Assembly (NCBI GenBank): GCA_018240295.1
Contig: JAFEGB010000083.1
Location: forward strand, 1-33,669
DNA from: Pseudomonadota bacterium
GTDB lineage: Bacteria; Pseudomonadota; Gammaproteobacteria; Competibacterales; Competibacteraceae
Length of the DNA: 33,669 nt
Direction of reading: 5' to 3'
Position 1 is the stretch's first letter. Every line of letters begins with the position of its first letter. Both the position numbers and the translations under genes were made by a program. Below are positions 12,041 to 21,491 of this stretch, piece after piece. Under the pieces are notes generated by a model, which saw nothing but the letters and a program-made list of their open reading frames with translations, had not been told where the DNA came from and made no database searches.

Positions 12041-12382
12041 TCATTTGCCCTGGTCGGAAAGCGTGGATTCGATCCGGCCGAGCGCCTGCAGACGGCGCTT
12101 CAGATCGAGATTCTCCTGAGTCAGTCGCTCGTTCTGCGCGCGCAGTTCCGCGACGGTGGTTTCGAGATCGGCCTTGTCCTTGCCGAGATCGGTCGCGCGC
12201 GCCTCGGCCTTGCGGGCGCTGGCGCGGGCGCGGTCGGCGACGCTGCGGGCATCGACCAGTTGCTTGCGCAGGATCGCCTCGTCGCCCGAGGGCGGCTTGT
12301 CGGTCATGCCGTTGAGGGTGTCGCAGCCGGTGCCGAGGACGGCCAGCAGACAGAGCAGGAGGGGCGGAGAGTGGCGGCGCAT
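12041..12382 (-). CDS. qseG: QseG-like small lipoprotein between kinase and regulator
   Basis: A 113-residue protein with a lipoprotein-type signal (MRRHSPPLLLCLLAVLGTGC, Cys20; the residue at -3 is Gly rather than Leu, so the lipobox is not perfect). The rest is charged and strongly coiled-coil (about residues 35-105). Position between a GlrK-like kinase and GlrR matches QseG of the glrK-qseG-glrR operon, where an outer-membrane lipoprotein interacts with and activates the kinase in the periplasm. E. coli QseG is about twice as long, so the name rests on position and type, not on similarity I can score. Translation from ATG 12382 is preferred because it gives the signal peptide; an upstream extension in the open frame does not. 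Confidence 0.65.
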   Translation of the reverse strand: MRRHSPPLLLCLLAVLGTGCDTLNGMTDKPPSGDEAILRKQLVDARSVADRARASARKAEARATDLGKDKADLETTVAELRAQNERLTQENLDLKRRLQALGRIESTLSDQGK

Positions 12383-12497
12383 GTTGCGGTCACCGAGCGG
12401 GTGGTGGAAGAAAAAAAGCCTTGGCGTGGCGCGACTTGTAGGCGATCCCCCGGGGTTCAAGAGTCCTGTCCCGGTGCCCGCCGGATTTTTTTGCGCG

Positions 12498-13937
12498 CTA
12501 CGGTGGTGCAGTCGCCGGCAGCGTCAGGCACAGGCAGGCACCACTGCCGCGGCCATCGGCGACGATCAGGTCGCCCCCATGCAGGCGGGCGAATTCACGG
12601 GCCAGGGCGAGGCCGAGACCGGAGCCACGCACCGGGGTATCCGGCTGGTGGCTGCCCTGGAAGAACAGCTCGAACACCCGCTCGCGCTCCTCGGCCGGGA
12701 TGCCGGGACCGTCGTCCTCGACCTCGACGGCGACGCCGCCGGGATAGCGGCCGGCGCGCAGTGCGATGCGGCCGTCGCGCCGGGCGAACTTCAGGGCGTT
12801 GGAGAGCAGGTTGTCGAGGATCGTGCGCAGCTTGTCGTGATCGGCCTGCACGATGAGCCCCTCCGGCACGTCGAGCTCGAGCGTGACGCAGCGCGCCTGC
12901 GCGGCCAGGCGCTGCGCGCCGGCGACTTCCTCGACCAGCGCGGCGAGTGCCACCGTGCCCGCTTCGAGCTGCTGCGTGCGCGCCAGCAGGCGGTTGAAGT
13001 TCAGCAGGTCCTCGATCAGCGTCGACAGCCGCCGGGCGTTGTCGACGAGGATGCCGGCGACCTCGCGCTGGTCCTCGGCCAGCGGCCCGAGCGTACCGTC
13101 GCGCAGCAGCTCCGAACCCTCGCGCAGCGCGGTCAGCGGCGTCTTCAGCTCGTGCGAGACATGGCGCAGGAAGCGCTGCTTCTGCGCGTCGATCTCGCCG
13201 AGGCGGCTGCGCAGCCAGTCGAGCCGCGCGCCGATCAGCTGGATGTCGCGCGGTCCGGCGAGGCTGACCGGCGTCGTGAAATCCTCGTCGCCGAGGCGCC
13301 GGATCGCCTGCGCGAGCTGGCGCGTCGGCCGTGCAATCAGGCCGCCGGCGAGCAGCGCACAGCCGCTGCCGGCGATCAGCCCGAGCGCGGCCAGCGACGC
13401 GAAGCGCCGGTTGGCCTCGGCCGTGACCTCGCGCAGCCGCGCGCTCTCGCCCTCGACCGCGTCGTCGGAGAGCTCCAGCACGTCGACCGCCTGCGCGACC
13501 AGCGGCGCGAGCTGCGCGGTCAGCACGTCGTCATCGCCGACCGGCGGCCCGTCACCGACCGGCAGCGCCGCCGCCAGCCGTTCGAGGCGCTGCACGCGTT
13601 CGGGGTCGAGCGCGAGCGCCCGCAGCTGGCCGAGCGTCTCGTCGACGCGCTTGCGCCGCTCGCGGTAGGTGTCGAGCAGCGTGTCGGACTGCAGCACGTT
13701 CCAGTGCCGTGCCGAGCGCTGCAGCTCGGTGACATCGGCGACCAGACCGCGGCCGTAGCGGGCTGCGGCAACTGCCGTTTCCAGCCCGGCATCGACCTCG
13801 GCGACCAGGGAATTGAGCGTGTACGCCGCCCAGCCGAGCGCGGCGAGCGGCGGCGTCAGCGCCAGCAGGAAGCCGGCGATGATCAGGCTGCGCAGGGAGC
13901 CCGGCCAGCGCCGGCCGCCATGTCGGGTCACGGCCAT
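12498..13937 (-). CDS. glrK: Membrane sensor histidine kinase, GlrK/QseE-like
   Basis: A 479-residue kinase. TM1 is about residues 17-40 (LIIAGFLLALTPPLAALGWAAY), followed by a ~140-residue helical periplasmic domain, TM2 about 180-203 and a HAMP-like linker (RPTRQLAQAIRRLGDEDFTTPV). The H-box is HVSHELKTPLTAL with phospho-acceptor His262. The ATPase domain has N-box DNLLSNALKFA, G1 DDGPGIP, F-box VFELFFQG and G2 GSGLGLAL. It should phosphorylate GlrR encoded two genes downstream. ATG 13937 lies 8 bases after the ruvB stop, so the signalling genes may be read through from ruvB. In E. coli GlrK responds to envelope-related cues; the signal here is unknown. Confidence 0.87.
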   Translation of the reverse strand: MAVTRHGGRRWPGSLRSLIIAGFLLALTPPLAALGWAAYTLNSLVAEVDAGLETAVAAARYGRGLVADVTELQRSARHWNVLQSDTLLDTYRERRKRVDETLGQLRALALDPERVQRLERLAAALPVGDGPPVGDDDVLTAQLAPLVAQAVDVLELSDDAVEGESARLREVTAEANRRFASLAALGLIAGSGCALLAGGLIARPTRQLAQAIRRLGDEDFTTPVSLAGPRDIQLIGARLDWLRSRLGEIDAQKQRFLRHVSHELKTPLTALREGSELLRDGTLGPLAEDQREVAGILVDNARRLSTLIEDLLNFNRLLARTQQLEAGTVALAALVEEVAGAQRLAAQARCVTLELDVPEGLIVQADHDKLRTILDNLLSNALKFARRDGRIALRAGRYPGGVAVEVEDDGPGIPAEERERVFELFFQGSHQPDTPVRGSGLGLALAREFARLHGGDLIVADGRGSGACLCLTLPATAPP

Positions 13938-13945
13938 GCGCGTGC

Positions 13946-14977
<1,032 letters not shown>

Positions 14978-15429
14978 GACGGATTCGGGGCACTCGGCAG
15001 CCGGACGGACACGGGTCCGGATCAAGATGGCGCAAAACGTCGACTTGCGTCGCGCCGTCCATCGTAAGAGCAAGAGCCGGGCCACGCACCGCTGCTGCCA
15101 TGCGTCACCGACCCGGAAGGCGCGGACACGGCCCGTGCGCCCGCGAAGATGCTGAATCCCTGAAATCCGTCCGGCCGGCAAGCCATCGTCACAGCGTGAC
15201 CGCGTGGAAACGATGACGGCTGGATGAAACGCATCGCGAAAGCAGGCGCCGCAGCGCGCAGGCCGGCGGTGCGGACGACCACGCGCACCGCCCGCCCTGC
15301 TTCCGCCGTCATTCGCATCGAGGCCGCCCGCTGCCGGCGCCGGTGGCGGCAGGGCTCCCCCGGCCTGCGCATCCGGGCTTCGCTGTCACCGGTAGCGCGC
15401 GCCGGCCGTTGTGCGGACAATGCACGGTC
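14978..15429. other. 452 bp divergent intergenic region between ruvB and tusA-like gene
   Basis: No protein-like frame is seen on either strand. It must carry the ruvB promoter (minus strand) and probably that of the TusA-like gene, but I cannot pick a convincing -35/-10 pair. The only structure noticed is a small nested inverted repeat: GTCAC-AGC-GTGAC (15188-15200) flanked by CATCGT (15184-15189) and ACGATG (15210-15215), which could be an operator or chance. Confidence 0.4.
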
Positions 15430-15672
15430 ATGGATACGCCTGCCGCCGCCGAAACCGTACTCGATCTCACCGGACTGCTCTGTCCGCTGCCGCTGCTGAA
15501 GACCAAGCAGGCGATGGCGAAGATGGAGTCCGGCGAGCGCATCCGCATCCTCGCGACCGACCGCAGCGTCGTCGTCGATTTCCGCGTGTTCATCGACCGC
15601 TTCGGTCACGAACTGCTGGAATTCACCGAATCATCCGGGGGCCACTACGTGTTCGTGCTGCGCAAGGCCTGA
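15430..15672 (+). CDS. tusA: TusA/SirA-family sulfur carrier protein
   Basis: An 80-residue protein of the TusA/SirA/YedF family, small IF3-like sulfur carriers. The hallmark CPxP motif is present near the N-terminus (LTGLLCPLPLLKTKQAM; the Cys carries the persulfide). The remainder (GERIRILATDRSVVVDFRVFI) fits the family fold. TusA proper relays sulfur from IscS for tRNA 2-thiouridine; paralogues serve molybdenum cofactor or sulfur oxidation, so the symbol denotes the family only. ATG 15430 gives the normal length; the frame extends upstream without similarity. It lies in opposite orientation between ruvA (convergent, 17 bases) and ruvB (divergent). Confidence 0.88.
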   Translation: MDTPAAAETVLDLTGLLCPLPLLKTKQAMAKMESGERIRILATDRSVVVDFRVFIDRFGHELLEFTESSGGHYVFVLRKA

Positions 15673-15689
15673 GCACTGCCCAGAAACGC

Positions 15690-16304
15690 TCAGCCGCGTG
15701 ACAGCGTCGCCGCCAGCGCCCGGCGGATCAGCTCCTCGCTCGGCAGGCCGTCGGCGGCCACGGCCCGGACCATGCGCGTCGCATCGGCCGGCTTGTAGCC
15801 GAGCGCGACCAGCGCCGCCTCGGCATCCTGCACCGGGTCGGGCGGTGCGTCCGGCGCGCGCGCCGGCAGCCGCGACGCGAACTCGGCGCCGAGTTCCAGC
15901 GACTGGATGCGGTCGCGCATCTCCACCACCAGCCGCTCGGCGGTCTTGCGGCCGATGCCGGGCAGGCGGATCAGCGTCGCCACGTCGCCGGCTTCCAGGC
16001 AGCGCGCGAAGGCATCGACGCTCATGCCGGAGAGGATCACCAGCGCGAGCTTCGCGCCGATGCCGGTGACCCTGATCAGGTTGCGGAACAGCGTGCGCTC
16101 GGCGAGCGTCCCGAAGCCGTAGAGCACCTGTGCGTCCTCGCGCACGGCCAGATGCGTGTACAGCACGACCTCGGCGCCGGTCTCGGGCAGCGCGCAGCAG
16201 GTCGACAGCGAGGCTTCGAGCTCGTAGGCGAGGCCGTTGCCGAGTTCGATCATCAGCAGCGGCGGCTGCCTGAGGATCAGCCGGCCGCGCAGCCGGCCGA
16301 TCAT
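15690..16304 (-). CDS. ruvA: Holliday junction DNA-binding protein RuvA
   Basis: A 204-residue RuvA. It forms tetramers that hold the Holliday junction in square-planar form and load RuvB. Domain I is the OB fold ([10 protein letters not shown]...). Domain II holds two helix-hairpin-helix motifs ([14 protein letters not shown] and [17 protein letters not shown]). After a flexible Ala/Pro linker (about 140-155), domain III ([22 protein letters not shown]) contacts RuvB. The start codon overlaps the ruvC stop by four bases (ATGA at 16301-16304), indicating translational coupling. It faces the end of the TusA-like gene. Confidence 0.97.
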   Translation of the reverse strand: MIGRLRGRLILRQPPLLMIELGNGLAYELEASLSTCCALPETGAEVVLYTHLAVREDAQVLYGFGTLAERTLFRNLIRVTGIGAKLALVILSGMSVDAFARCLEAGDVATLIRLPGIGRKTAERLVVEMRDRIQSLELGAEFASRLPARAPDAPPDPVQDAEAALVALGYKPADATRMVRAVAADGLPSEELIRRALAATLSRG

Positions 16305-16801
16305 CGCCCCTGCCCCGCGCCCGCGAGCCGCGCCTGCGCGAACAGCTGCGTGCCGTGACAGATCGCGACGGCCAGCGCGTCGGCGGCATCGGCCTGCGGC
16401 GCACGCGGCAGTTTCAGCAGTGCGGTGACCATGTGCTGCACCTGTTCCTTGTCGGCGCGGCCGGTGCCGACCACGGCGAGCTTGACGACCGAGGGCATGT
16501 ATTCGGCGACCGCGAGCCCGGCCTCGGCGAGCGCGAGCAGCGCCACGCCGCGCGCATGACCGAGTTTCAGGGCCGAGACGGCGTTGCGGTGCAGGAACAC
16601 CTGCTCGATGGCGGCGGCCGCCGGCGCATGCACGCGCAGGATTTCGGCGAGTCCGCGGTGGATCGCACACAGCCGCTCGCCGAGCGCGCCGGCCGGCGTG
16701 CGGATGCAGCCGCTGTCGACGTAGACGGCGCGCGGACCGTGGACATCGATGACGCCGTAGCCGGTCAGCCGCGAGCCGGGATCGACGCCGAGGATGCGCA
16801 T
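16301..16801 (-). CDS. ruvC: Holliday junction resolvase RuvC
   Basis: A 166-residue RNase H-fold endonuclease that cuts Holliday junctions symmetrically. All four catalytic acidic residues stand at the same numbers as in E. coli: Asp7 (LGVDPGS), Glu66 (AAIEQVF), Asp138 and Asp141 ([11 protein letters not shown]). The opening [16 protein letters not shown] is typical. It follows yebC by 17 bases on the same strand and overlaps ruvA, giving a yebC-ruvC-ruvA unit. Confidence 0.97.
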   Translation of the reverse strand: MRILGVDPGSRLTGYGVIDVHGPRAVYVDSGCIRTPAGALGERLCAIHRGLAEILRVHAPAAAAIEQVFLHRNAVSALKLGHARGVALLALAEAGLAVAEYMPSVVKLAVVGTGRADKEQVQHMVTALLKLPRAPQADAADALAVAICHGTQLFAQARLAGAGQGR

Positions 16802-16818
16802 GGCGCCGGAAACCGGCT

Positions 16819-17562
16819 TCAGAGCTGCGCCATCACCGCTTCGGGGATGTCGGCGTTCGAATAGACGTTCTGCGTGTCGTCGAGGTCTTCGAGCATGTCG
16901 AGCAGCTTGATCATGCTGCGCGCATCGTCGAGGCCGAGCGCGACGGTGTTGCCGGCGCGCATCGTGACCTCGGCGCTCTCGGCCACGAGTCCGGCACCGT
17001 CGAGCGCTTCCCGGACGGCCGCGAAGGCATCGGGCGCGGTCAGCACGTCGAAGGAGCCGTCCTCGTTCTCGACGAGATCATCGGCACCGGCCTCGAGCGC
17101 GACCTCCATGACCTTCTCCTGATCGGTGCCGGCCGGGTAGCTGATGACGCCGGTCTCGGTGAACTGGAAGGCCACCGAGCCCGAGGTGCCGAGGTTGCCG
17201 CCGCACTTCGAGAAGGCGTGGCGCACTTCGGCGACCGTGCGGTTGCGGTTGTCGGTCATGCAGTCGACCATCACCGCGATGCCGCCCGGGCCGTAGCCCT
17301 CGTAGCGGATCTCCTCCAGCGTCGAGCCGTCATCGGCACCGGCCCCGCGCTTGATCGCGCGCTCGATGGTGTCCTTGGACATGTTGGCGCCGAGCGCCTT
17401 GTCGACGGCCAGGCGCAGCCGCGGGTTGGCGGCCGGGTCCGGCAGCCCGCTGCGGGCGGCGATGGTGATCTCGCGGATGAAGCGGGTGAACAGCTTGCCG
17501 CGCTTGGCGTCCTGCGCGCCCTTGCGGTGCTGGATGTTCGCCCATTTGCTGTGGCCGGCCAT
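16819..17562 (-). CDS. yebC: YebC/PmpR-family protein (transcriptional regulator / translation factor)
   Basis: A 247-residue YebC/PmpR protein, starting with the invariant [22 protein letters not shown] segment and containing [10 protein letters not shown] and [21 protein letters not shown]. The family was described as DNA-binding regulators; some members have more recently been assigned to relief of ribosome stalling on proline-rich stretches. The position directly upstream of ruvC is the classic one. ATG 17562 is chosen from the conserved N-terminus. Confidence 0.95.
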   Translation of the reverse strand: MAGHSKWANIQHRKGAQDAKRGKLFTRFIREITIAARSGLPDPAANPRLRLAVDKALGANMSKDTIERAIKRGAGADDGSTLEEIRYEGYGPGGIAVMVDCMTDNRNRTVAEVRHAFSKCGGNLGTSGSVAFQFTETGVISYPAGTDQEKVMEVALEAGADDLVENEDGSFDVLTAPDAFAAVREALDGAGLVAESAEVTMRAGNTVALGLDDARSMIKLLDMLEDLDDTQNVYSNADIPEAVMAQL

Positions 17563-17691
17563 GCGCTGCGTCTCCAGAAGATACGGTGTGCCGTGCCGGC
17601 GGCGGTGCCGGAACGGCCGGAAAAATCGGGGGCGCGAGTCTAACACCGCCCTCCGGGCGCCCGGAAATCCGCACACCGGCGCCCTAAAGAC

Positions 17692-17729
17692 AGCGCCCCC
17701 GCCCGGCGGATCGGCCGGACGGGGGCGCT
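17692..17729 (-). terminator. Candidate terminator hairpin downstream of pedF
   Basis: AGCGCCCCCG (17692-17701) pairs exactly with CGGGGGCGCT (17720-17729), with an inner CCGGC/GCCGG extension. Read on the minus strand it lies about 60 bases past the pedF stop and is followed by GTCTTTAG, a weak U-tract. Very stable, so it probably separates pedF from yebC. Confidence 0.55.
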
Positions 17730-17787
17730 GGCGGCTCGGGGCGCGCGGGCATCCGCCGCGCCCGCCCCCAAGGCTTTCAGCCGTGCG

Positions 17788-18219
17788 TCAGTCGATCGCG
17801 ACCGTGTCGAGCCAGGAGCGGATCGCCCACAGCGCTTCCTGCGACAGCGCGCCTTCGGGCTTCGCGAACTTCGGCATGTAGACGGCGCCGTTGCGCACGG
17901 CGCCGTTGCGCACGCGCTCCTGGAACCATTCGTCGCCGAGCGCGCCCTTTTCCAGCTTGCGCAGGTCGGGGGCGATGCCGCCCGAGATCGCGTCGATGCC
18001 ATGGCAGCGCGCGCAGTTCTGCGCGAACGCCGACTTGCCGATCTTGATCGCCAGTTCGTTGCCGCGGTACGGATTGCTCTCGCGCCAGTTCTCGTCGCCG
18101 AGCGGGTCCAGCCCGGTGGTGTCGACCGCCTGCGGGGTCACGTCGCCGTGGGCGTGGGCGGTGGCCGCCGTCAGCAGGGTCGCCAGCACCAGACCTGCAC
18201 GCATCGTGATCTTCATCAT
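17788..18219 (-). CDS. pedF: Periplasmic cytochrome c, PedF type (c-550)
   Basis: A 143-residue secreted monohaem cytochrome c. The signal peptide (about 1-24, VLATLLTAATAHA) is followed by NPYRGNELAIKIGKSAFAQN, then the haem site CARCH and a distal Met ligand in VYMPKFAKP. This layout is what I recall for cytochrome c-550 PedF, the electron acceptor of PQQ-dependent alcohol dehydrogenases such as PedE/ExaA. It would pass electrons from the quinoprotein to a terminal oxidase. ATG 18219 is favoured over a TTG six bases upstream because GGAGGAGAG sits at proper distance. A sigma-54 promoter with a paired upstream site precedes it. No alcohol dehydrogenase gene is in the window. Confidence 0.88.
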   Translation of the reverse strand: MMKITMRAGLVLATLLTAATAHAHGDVTPQAVDTTGLDPLGDENWRESNPYRGNELAIKIGKSAFAQNCARCHGIDAISGGIAPDLRKLEKGALGDEWFQERVRNGAVRNGAVYMPKFAKPEGALSQEALWAIRSWLDTVAID

Positions 18220-18277
18220 CGCCAAGCTCTCCTCCGGGTCTTATGGGATGAGGGGGTGTTCGAACGCCACGCAATTC

Positions 18278-18293
18278 AGCAATGAGCGTGCCA
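18278..18293 (-). promoter_or_regulatory. Sigma-54 promoter of pedF
   Basis: On the minus strand the sequence is TGGCACG-CTCA-TTGCT, an exact match to the core -24/-12 consensus (TGGCACG-N4-TTGCW). The expected transcription start is near 18268, giving a leader of about 50 bases. An enhancer-like inverted repeat lies ~120-145 bp further upstream, and the next gene, read divergently, encodes a sigma-54 activator. Confidence 0.85.
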
Positions 18294-18406
18294 TGAGCAA
18301 AATGCAAAGGCCAAATCATTGATCCAGAGCATTTTTGCGCACGGACAACACGTTCAGACCCTGCAAATGGCCCGGCCATCCCGGCCGGACGGCGATGGCA
18401 CATGGC

Positions 18407-18448
18407 CGGCTGTGACAGTTCCGGTACGCACTGTCACGGCTGGTCACG
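18407..18448. promoter_or_regulatory. Candidate enhancer (upstream activating sequence) for the sigma-54 activator
   Basis: GTGACAG (18412-18418) and CTGTCAC (18431-18437) form a perfect 7-bp inverted repeat with a 12-bp spacer. A third half-site, GGTCACGGC (18442-18450), follows in direct orientation ten bases from CTGTCACGGC. The block lies ~120-155 bp upstream of the pedF -24 element, a normal enhancer distance, and in the divergent interval next to the activator gene. Three words in it (CGGCTGTGAC, CGGTACGC, CTGTCACGG) recur upstream of the Cache-protein gene. Confidence 0.65.
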
Positions 18449-18593
18449 GCTGTTCCGCACACCGGCAAGCATTTCGCAGGGCGGCAGAAAACGGGTTTAG
18501 AATCAGGTTTTACCGCGCGTGGCGTAATGCCGTGCCCGGCGATACGCCCACAACGACAAGGCCGTGCCCCCCGGCGCGGCGGAGGAGGAGAGC

Positions 18594-20654
<2,061 letters not shown>

Positions 20655-20686
20655 GCAGTCCCGCCCAGACCTGTTGCTGTACCGGC

Positions 20687-20738
20687 GTCCCGGATTCGAA
20701 CACCGGCCGGGACACCGTCGCATCGTTCCCGGGACACC
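20687..20738. repeat. GTCCCGG / CCGGGACACC repeats upstream of the intergenic sigma-54 promoter
   Basis: CCGGGACACC occurs twice in direct orientation (20707-20716 and 20729-20738), 22 bp apart or about two helical turns. GTCCCGG (20687-20693) is inverted to the first copy. The block lies ~70-125 bp upstream of the -24 element at 20811. CCGGGACAC matches the pedF half-site CCGTGACAG at 7 of 9 positions, so it may be an activator-binding region. The inverted pair might instead be a weak terminator of the activator gene (no U-tract). Confidence 0.4.
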
Positions 20739-20810
20739 ACCCCCGCCCCCGGCCGCGGCGGGCCGCTGGCGACAGCCGCAAACCCGCATTCCGGGCCGCT
20801 CCCCGCTGGC

Positions 20811-20826
20811 TGGCATGCACATTGCT
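20811..20826 (+). promoter_or_regulatory. Sigma-54 promoter in the activator-pqqA intergenic region
   Basis: TGGCATG-CACA-TTGCT matches the -24/-12 consensus (TGGCAYG-N4-TTGCW) and is preceded by the favoured C. Expected start is near 20837. No convincing gene lies immediately downstream; a strong intrinsic terminator follows at 20948-20980, so the product would be an RNA of about 145 nt. Confidence 0.75.
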
Positions 20827-20836
20827 GATACTCAAA

Positions 20837-20980
20837 CTGCGAGTTCTGACGCCGTGCCGGCACCGTCCCCCCTTTCCGGTGCCGGCCGACCTCCAGCGCC
20901 GGGGCTCGCACTCCTCCTCGCTTGACCCCCGCGATCCGGGACTCTTGGGGCGACCGAACGACACGGTCGCCCGTTTTTTT
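20837..20980 (+). ncRNA. Candidate sigma-54-dependent small RNA
   Basis: The predicted transcript has three parts. First, a perfect 10-bp stem, GCCGGCACCG (20856-20865) with CGGTGCCGGC (20877-20886), enclosing the pyrimidine loop TCCCCCCTTTC. Second, a probably open segment with CTCCTCCTCG (20911-20920), complementary to Shine-Dalgarno sequences. Third, an intrinsic terminator with seven T. Targets could include the nearby leaders of pqqA (CGAGGAG), pedF, the Cache gene (GGAGGAG) and the activator itself (GAGGAGGAG), but such pairing is generic. There is no ATG; a 23-codon GTG frame (20854-20925) has no ribosome-binding site and an unconvincing composition. Known parallels are GlmY (sigma-54 driven) and C-rich-loop small RNAs of proteobacteria. 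It is a prediction without expression data. Confidence 0.5.
20948..20980 (+). terminator. Strong intrinsic terminator
   Basis: GGGCGACCG (20948-20956), a 7-base loop, then CGGTCGCCC (20964-20972), followed by G and seven T (20974-20980). Nine perfect base pairs plus a U-tract in such GC-rich DNA is unlikely by chance. It lies 294 bp past the activator stop and 203 bp before the pqqA promoter; it fits the end of the small RNA candidate. Confidence 0.9.
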
Positions 20981-21047
20981 GCGCGTCTTCCCACGTTCGC
21001 CTCCCGGCACCGCCCGCAGGGCGCCGGCGTGCCTCGACTGACACACT

Positions 21048-21075
21048 CTGTCCCGCCGGCCGGCGCTTCTGTCCG
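21048..21075. promoter_or_regulatory. Possible activator half-sites upstream of pqqA
   Basis: CTGTCCCG (21048-21055) and CTGTCCG (21069-21075) start 21 bp apart, two helical turns, 108-135 bp upstream of the pqqA -24 element. They resemble the half-site CTGTCACGG found at pedF. The first is also part of GACA-CACTC-TGTC (21040-21052) and the second of GTCCG-CA-CGGAC (21071-21082). Suggestive only. Confidence 0.35.
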
Positions 21076-21182
21076 CACGGACGGCCCGGATGCTGCGAGC
21101 GCACAACGACAAACGTCGCATGATTCGAAATAAACCTTTGACCTTCCATGCATTTTTGACCGGGCTTCCGCGGCTGACCGGC

Positions 21183-21198
21183 TGGCATGCGACGTGCT
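21183..21198 (+). promoter_or_regulatory. Sigma-54 promoter of the pqq operon
   Basis: TGGCATG-CGAC-GTGCT keeps the essential GG (-24) and GC (-12) at the right spacing and is preceded by C; only the first T of TTGC is changed. Expected transcription start is near 21208, about 59 bases before pqqA. Confidence 0.7.
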
Positions 21199-21266
21199 AA
21201 AACTGCCGGGCGGCAGTCGCCGGACCCAGAACCCCAATCACGACCCCGATCACCGAGGAGATCACC

Positions 21267-21341
21267 ATGCAGTGGAGCAAGCCCGAGTTCACCGAGATGC
21301 GTTTCGGCTTCGAAGTGACGATGTACATCGCCAATCGCTGA
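21267..21341 (+). CDS. pqqA: PQQ precursor peptide PqqA
   Basis: A 24-residue peptide, MQWSKPEFTEMRFGFEVTMY followed by IANR, the ribosomal substrate from which pyrroloquinoline quinone is built. Glu16 and Tyr20, the two residues that PqqE cross-links, are in the required E-x3-Y arrangement (FEVTMY). PqqD chaperones it to PqqE. The ATG has GAGGAG 6 bases upstream. It is first in the operon, behind a sigma-54 promoter, and is separated from pqqB by a strong hairpin, which usually lets pqqA be expressed in excess of the enzymes. Confidence 0.97.
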   Translation: MQWSKPEFTEMRFGFEVTMYIANR

Positions 21342-21355
21342 GCTGATCCGCCCGA

Positions 21356-21389
21356 CGCCGGCCCGGGCCACCTTCCGGGCCGGCGTTTT
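21356..21389 (+). terminator. Hairpin/attenuator between pqqA and pqqB
   Basis: CGCCGGCCCGG (21356-21366) and CCGGGCCGGCG (21375-21385) form an 11-bp perfect stem with an 8-base loop, followed by TTTT. It starts 14 bases after the pqqA stop. It is probably a partial terminator or RNA-stabilising structure giving high pqqA and lower pqqB-E expression. Confidence 0.8.
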
Positions 21390-21491
21390 CATTCGGCCCA
21401 GGACCGGCAGTGCCGCTGCCCGCCCGGCCATCCCTCTCCCGAGAGTGCGGCCCACCGCACCGCCCTGCCCGACCACCCACGGGACACCGAC

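Noticed and set aside
12383-12497. T-rich tract (minus strand CAAGGCTTTTTTTC) between the kinase and lipoprotein genes as a terminator
   Set aside because: Only a 4-bp GCCT/AGGC stem with a long loop precedes it; too weak to call, and it would separate genes expected to be co-transcribed.
15188-15200. GTCAC-AGC-GTGAC palindrome as another activator site
   Set aside because: Short, and there is no -24/-12 element nearby on either strand.
15343-15429. N-terminal extension of the TusA-like protein to an upstream GTG
   Set aside because: The extra 29 residues have no family similarity; ATG 15430 gives the normal ~80-residue length.
20687-20713. tRNA T-arm-like GTTCGAATC on the minus strand
   Set aside because: The T-loop pattern is present but the flanking bases do not pair as a T-stem, and no acceptor, D or anticodon arms surround it.
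20674-20925. 83-codon open frame in the activator-pqqA gap, and a 23-codon GTG frame within it
   Set aside because: No ribosome-binding site, Pro/Arg-rich low-complexity product, and it runs across the -24/-12 box; more likely non-coding.
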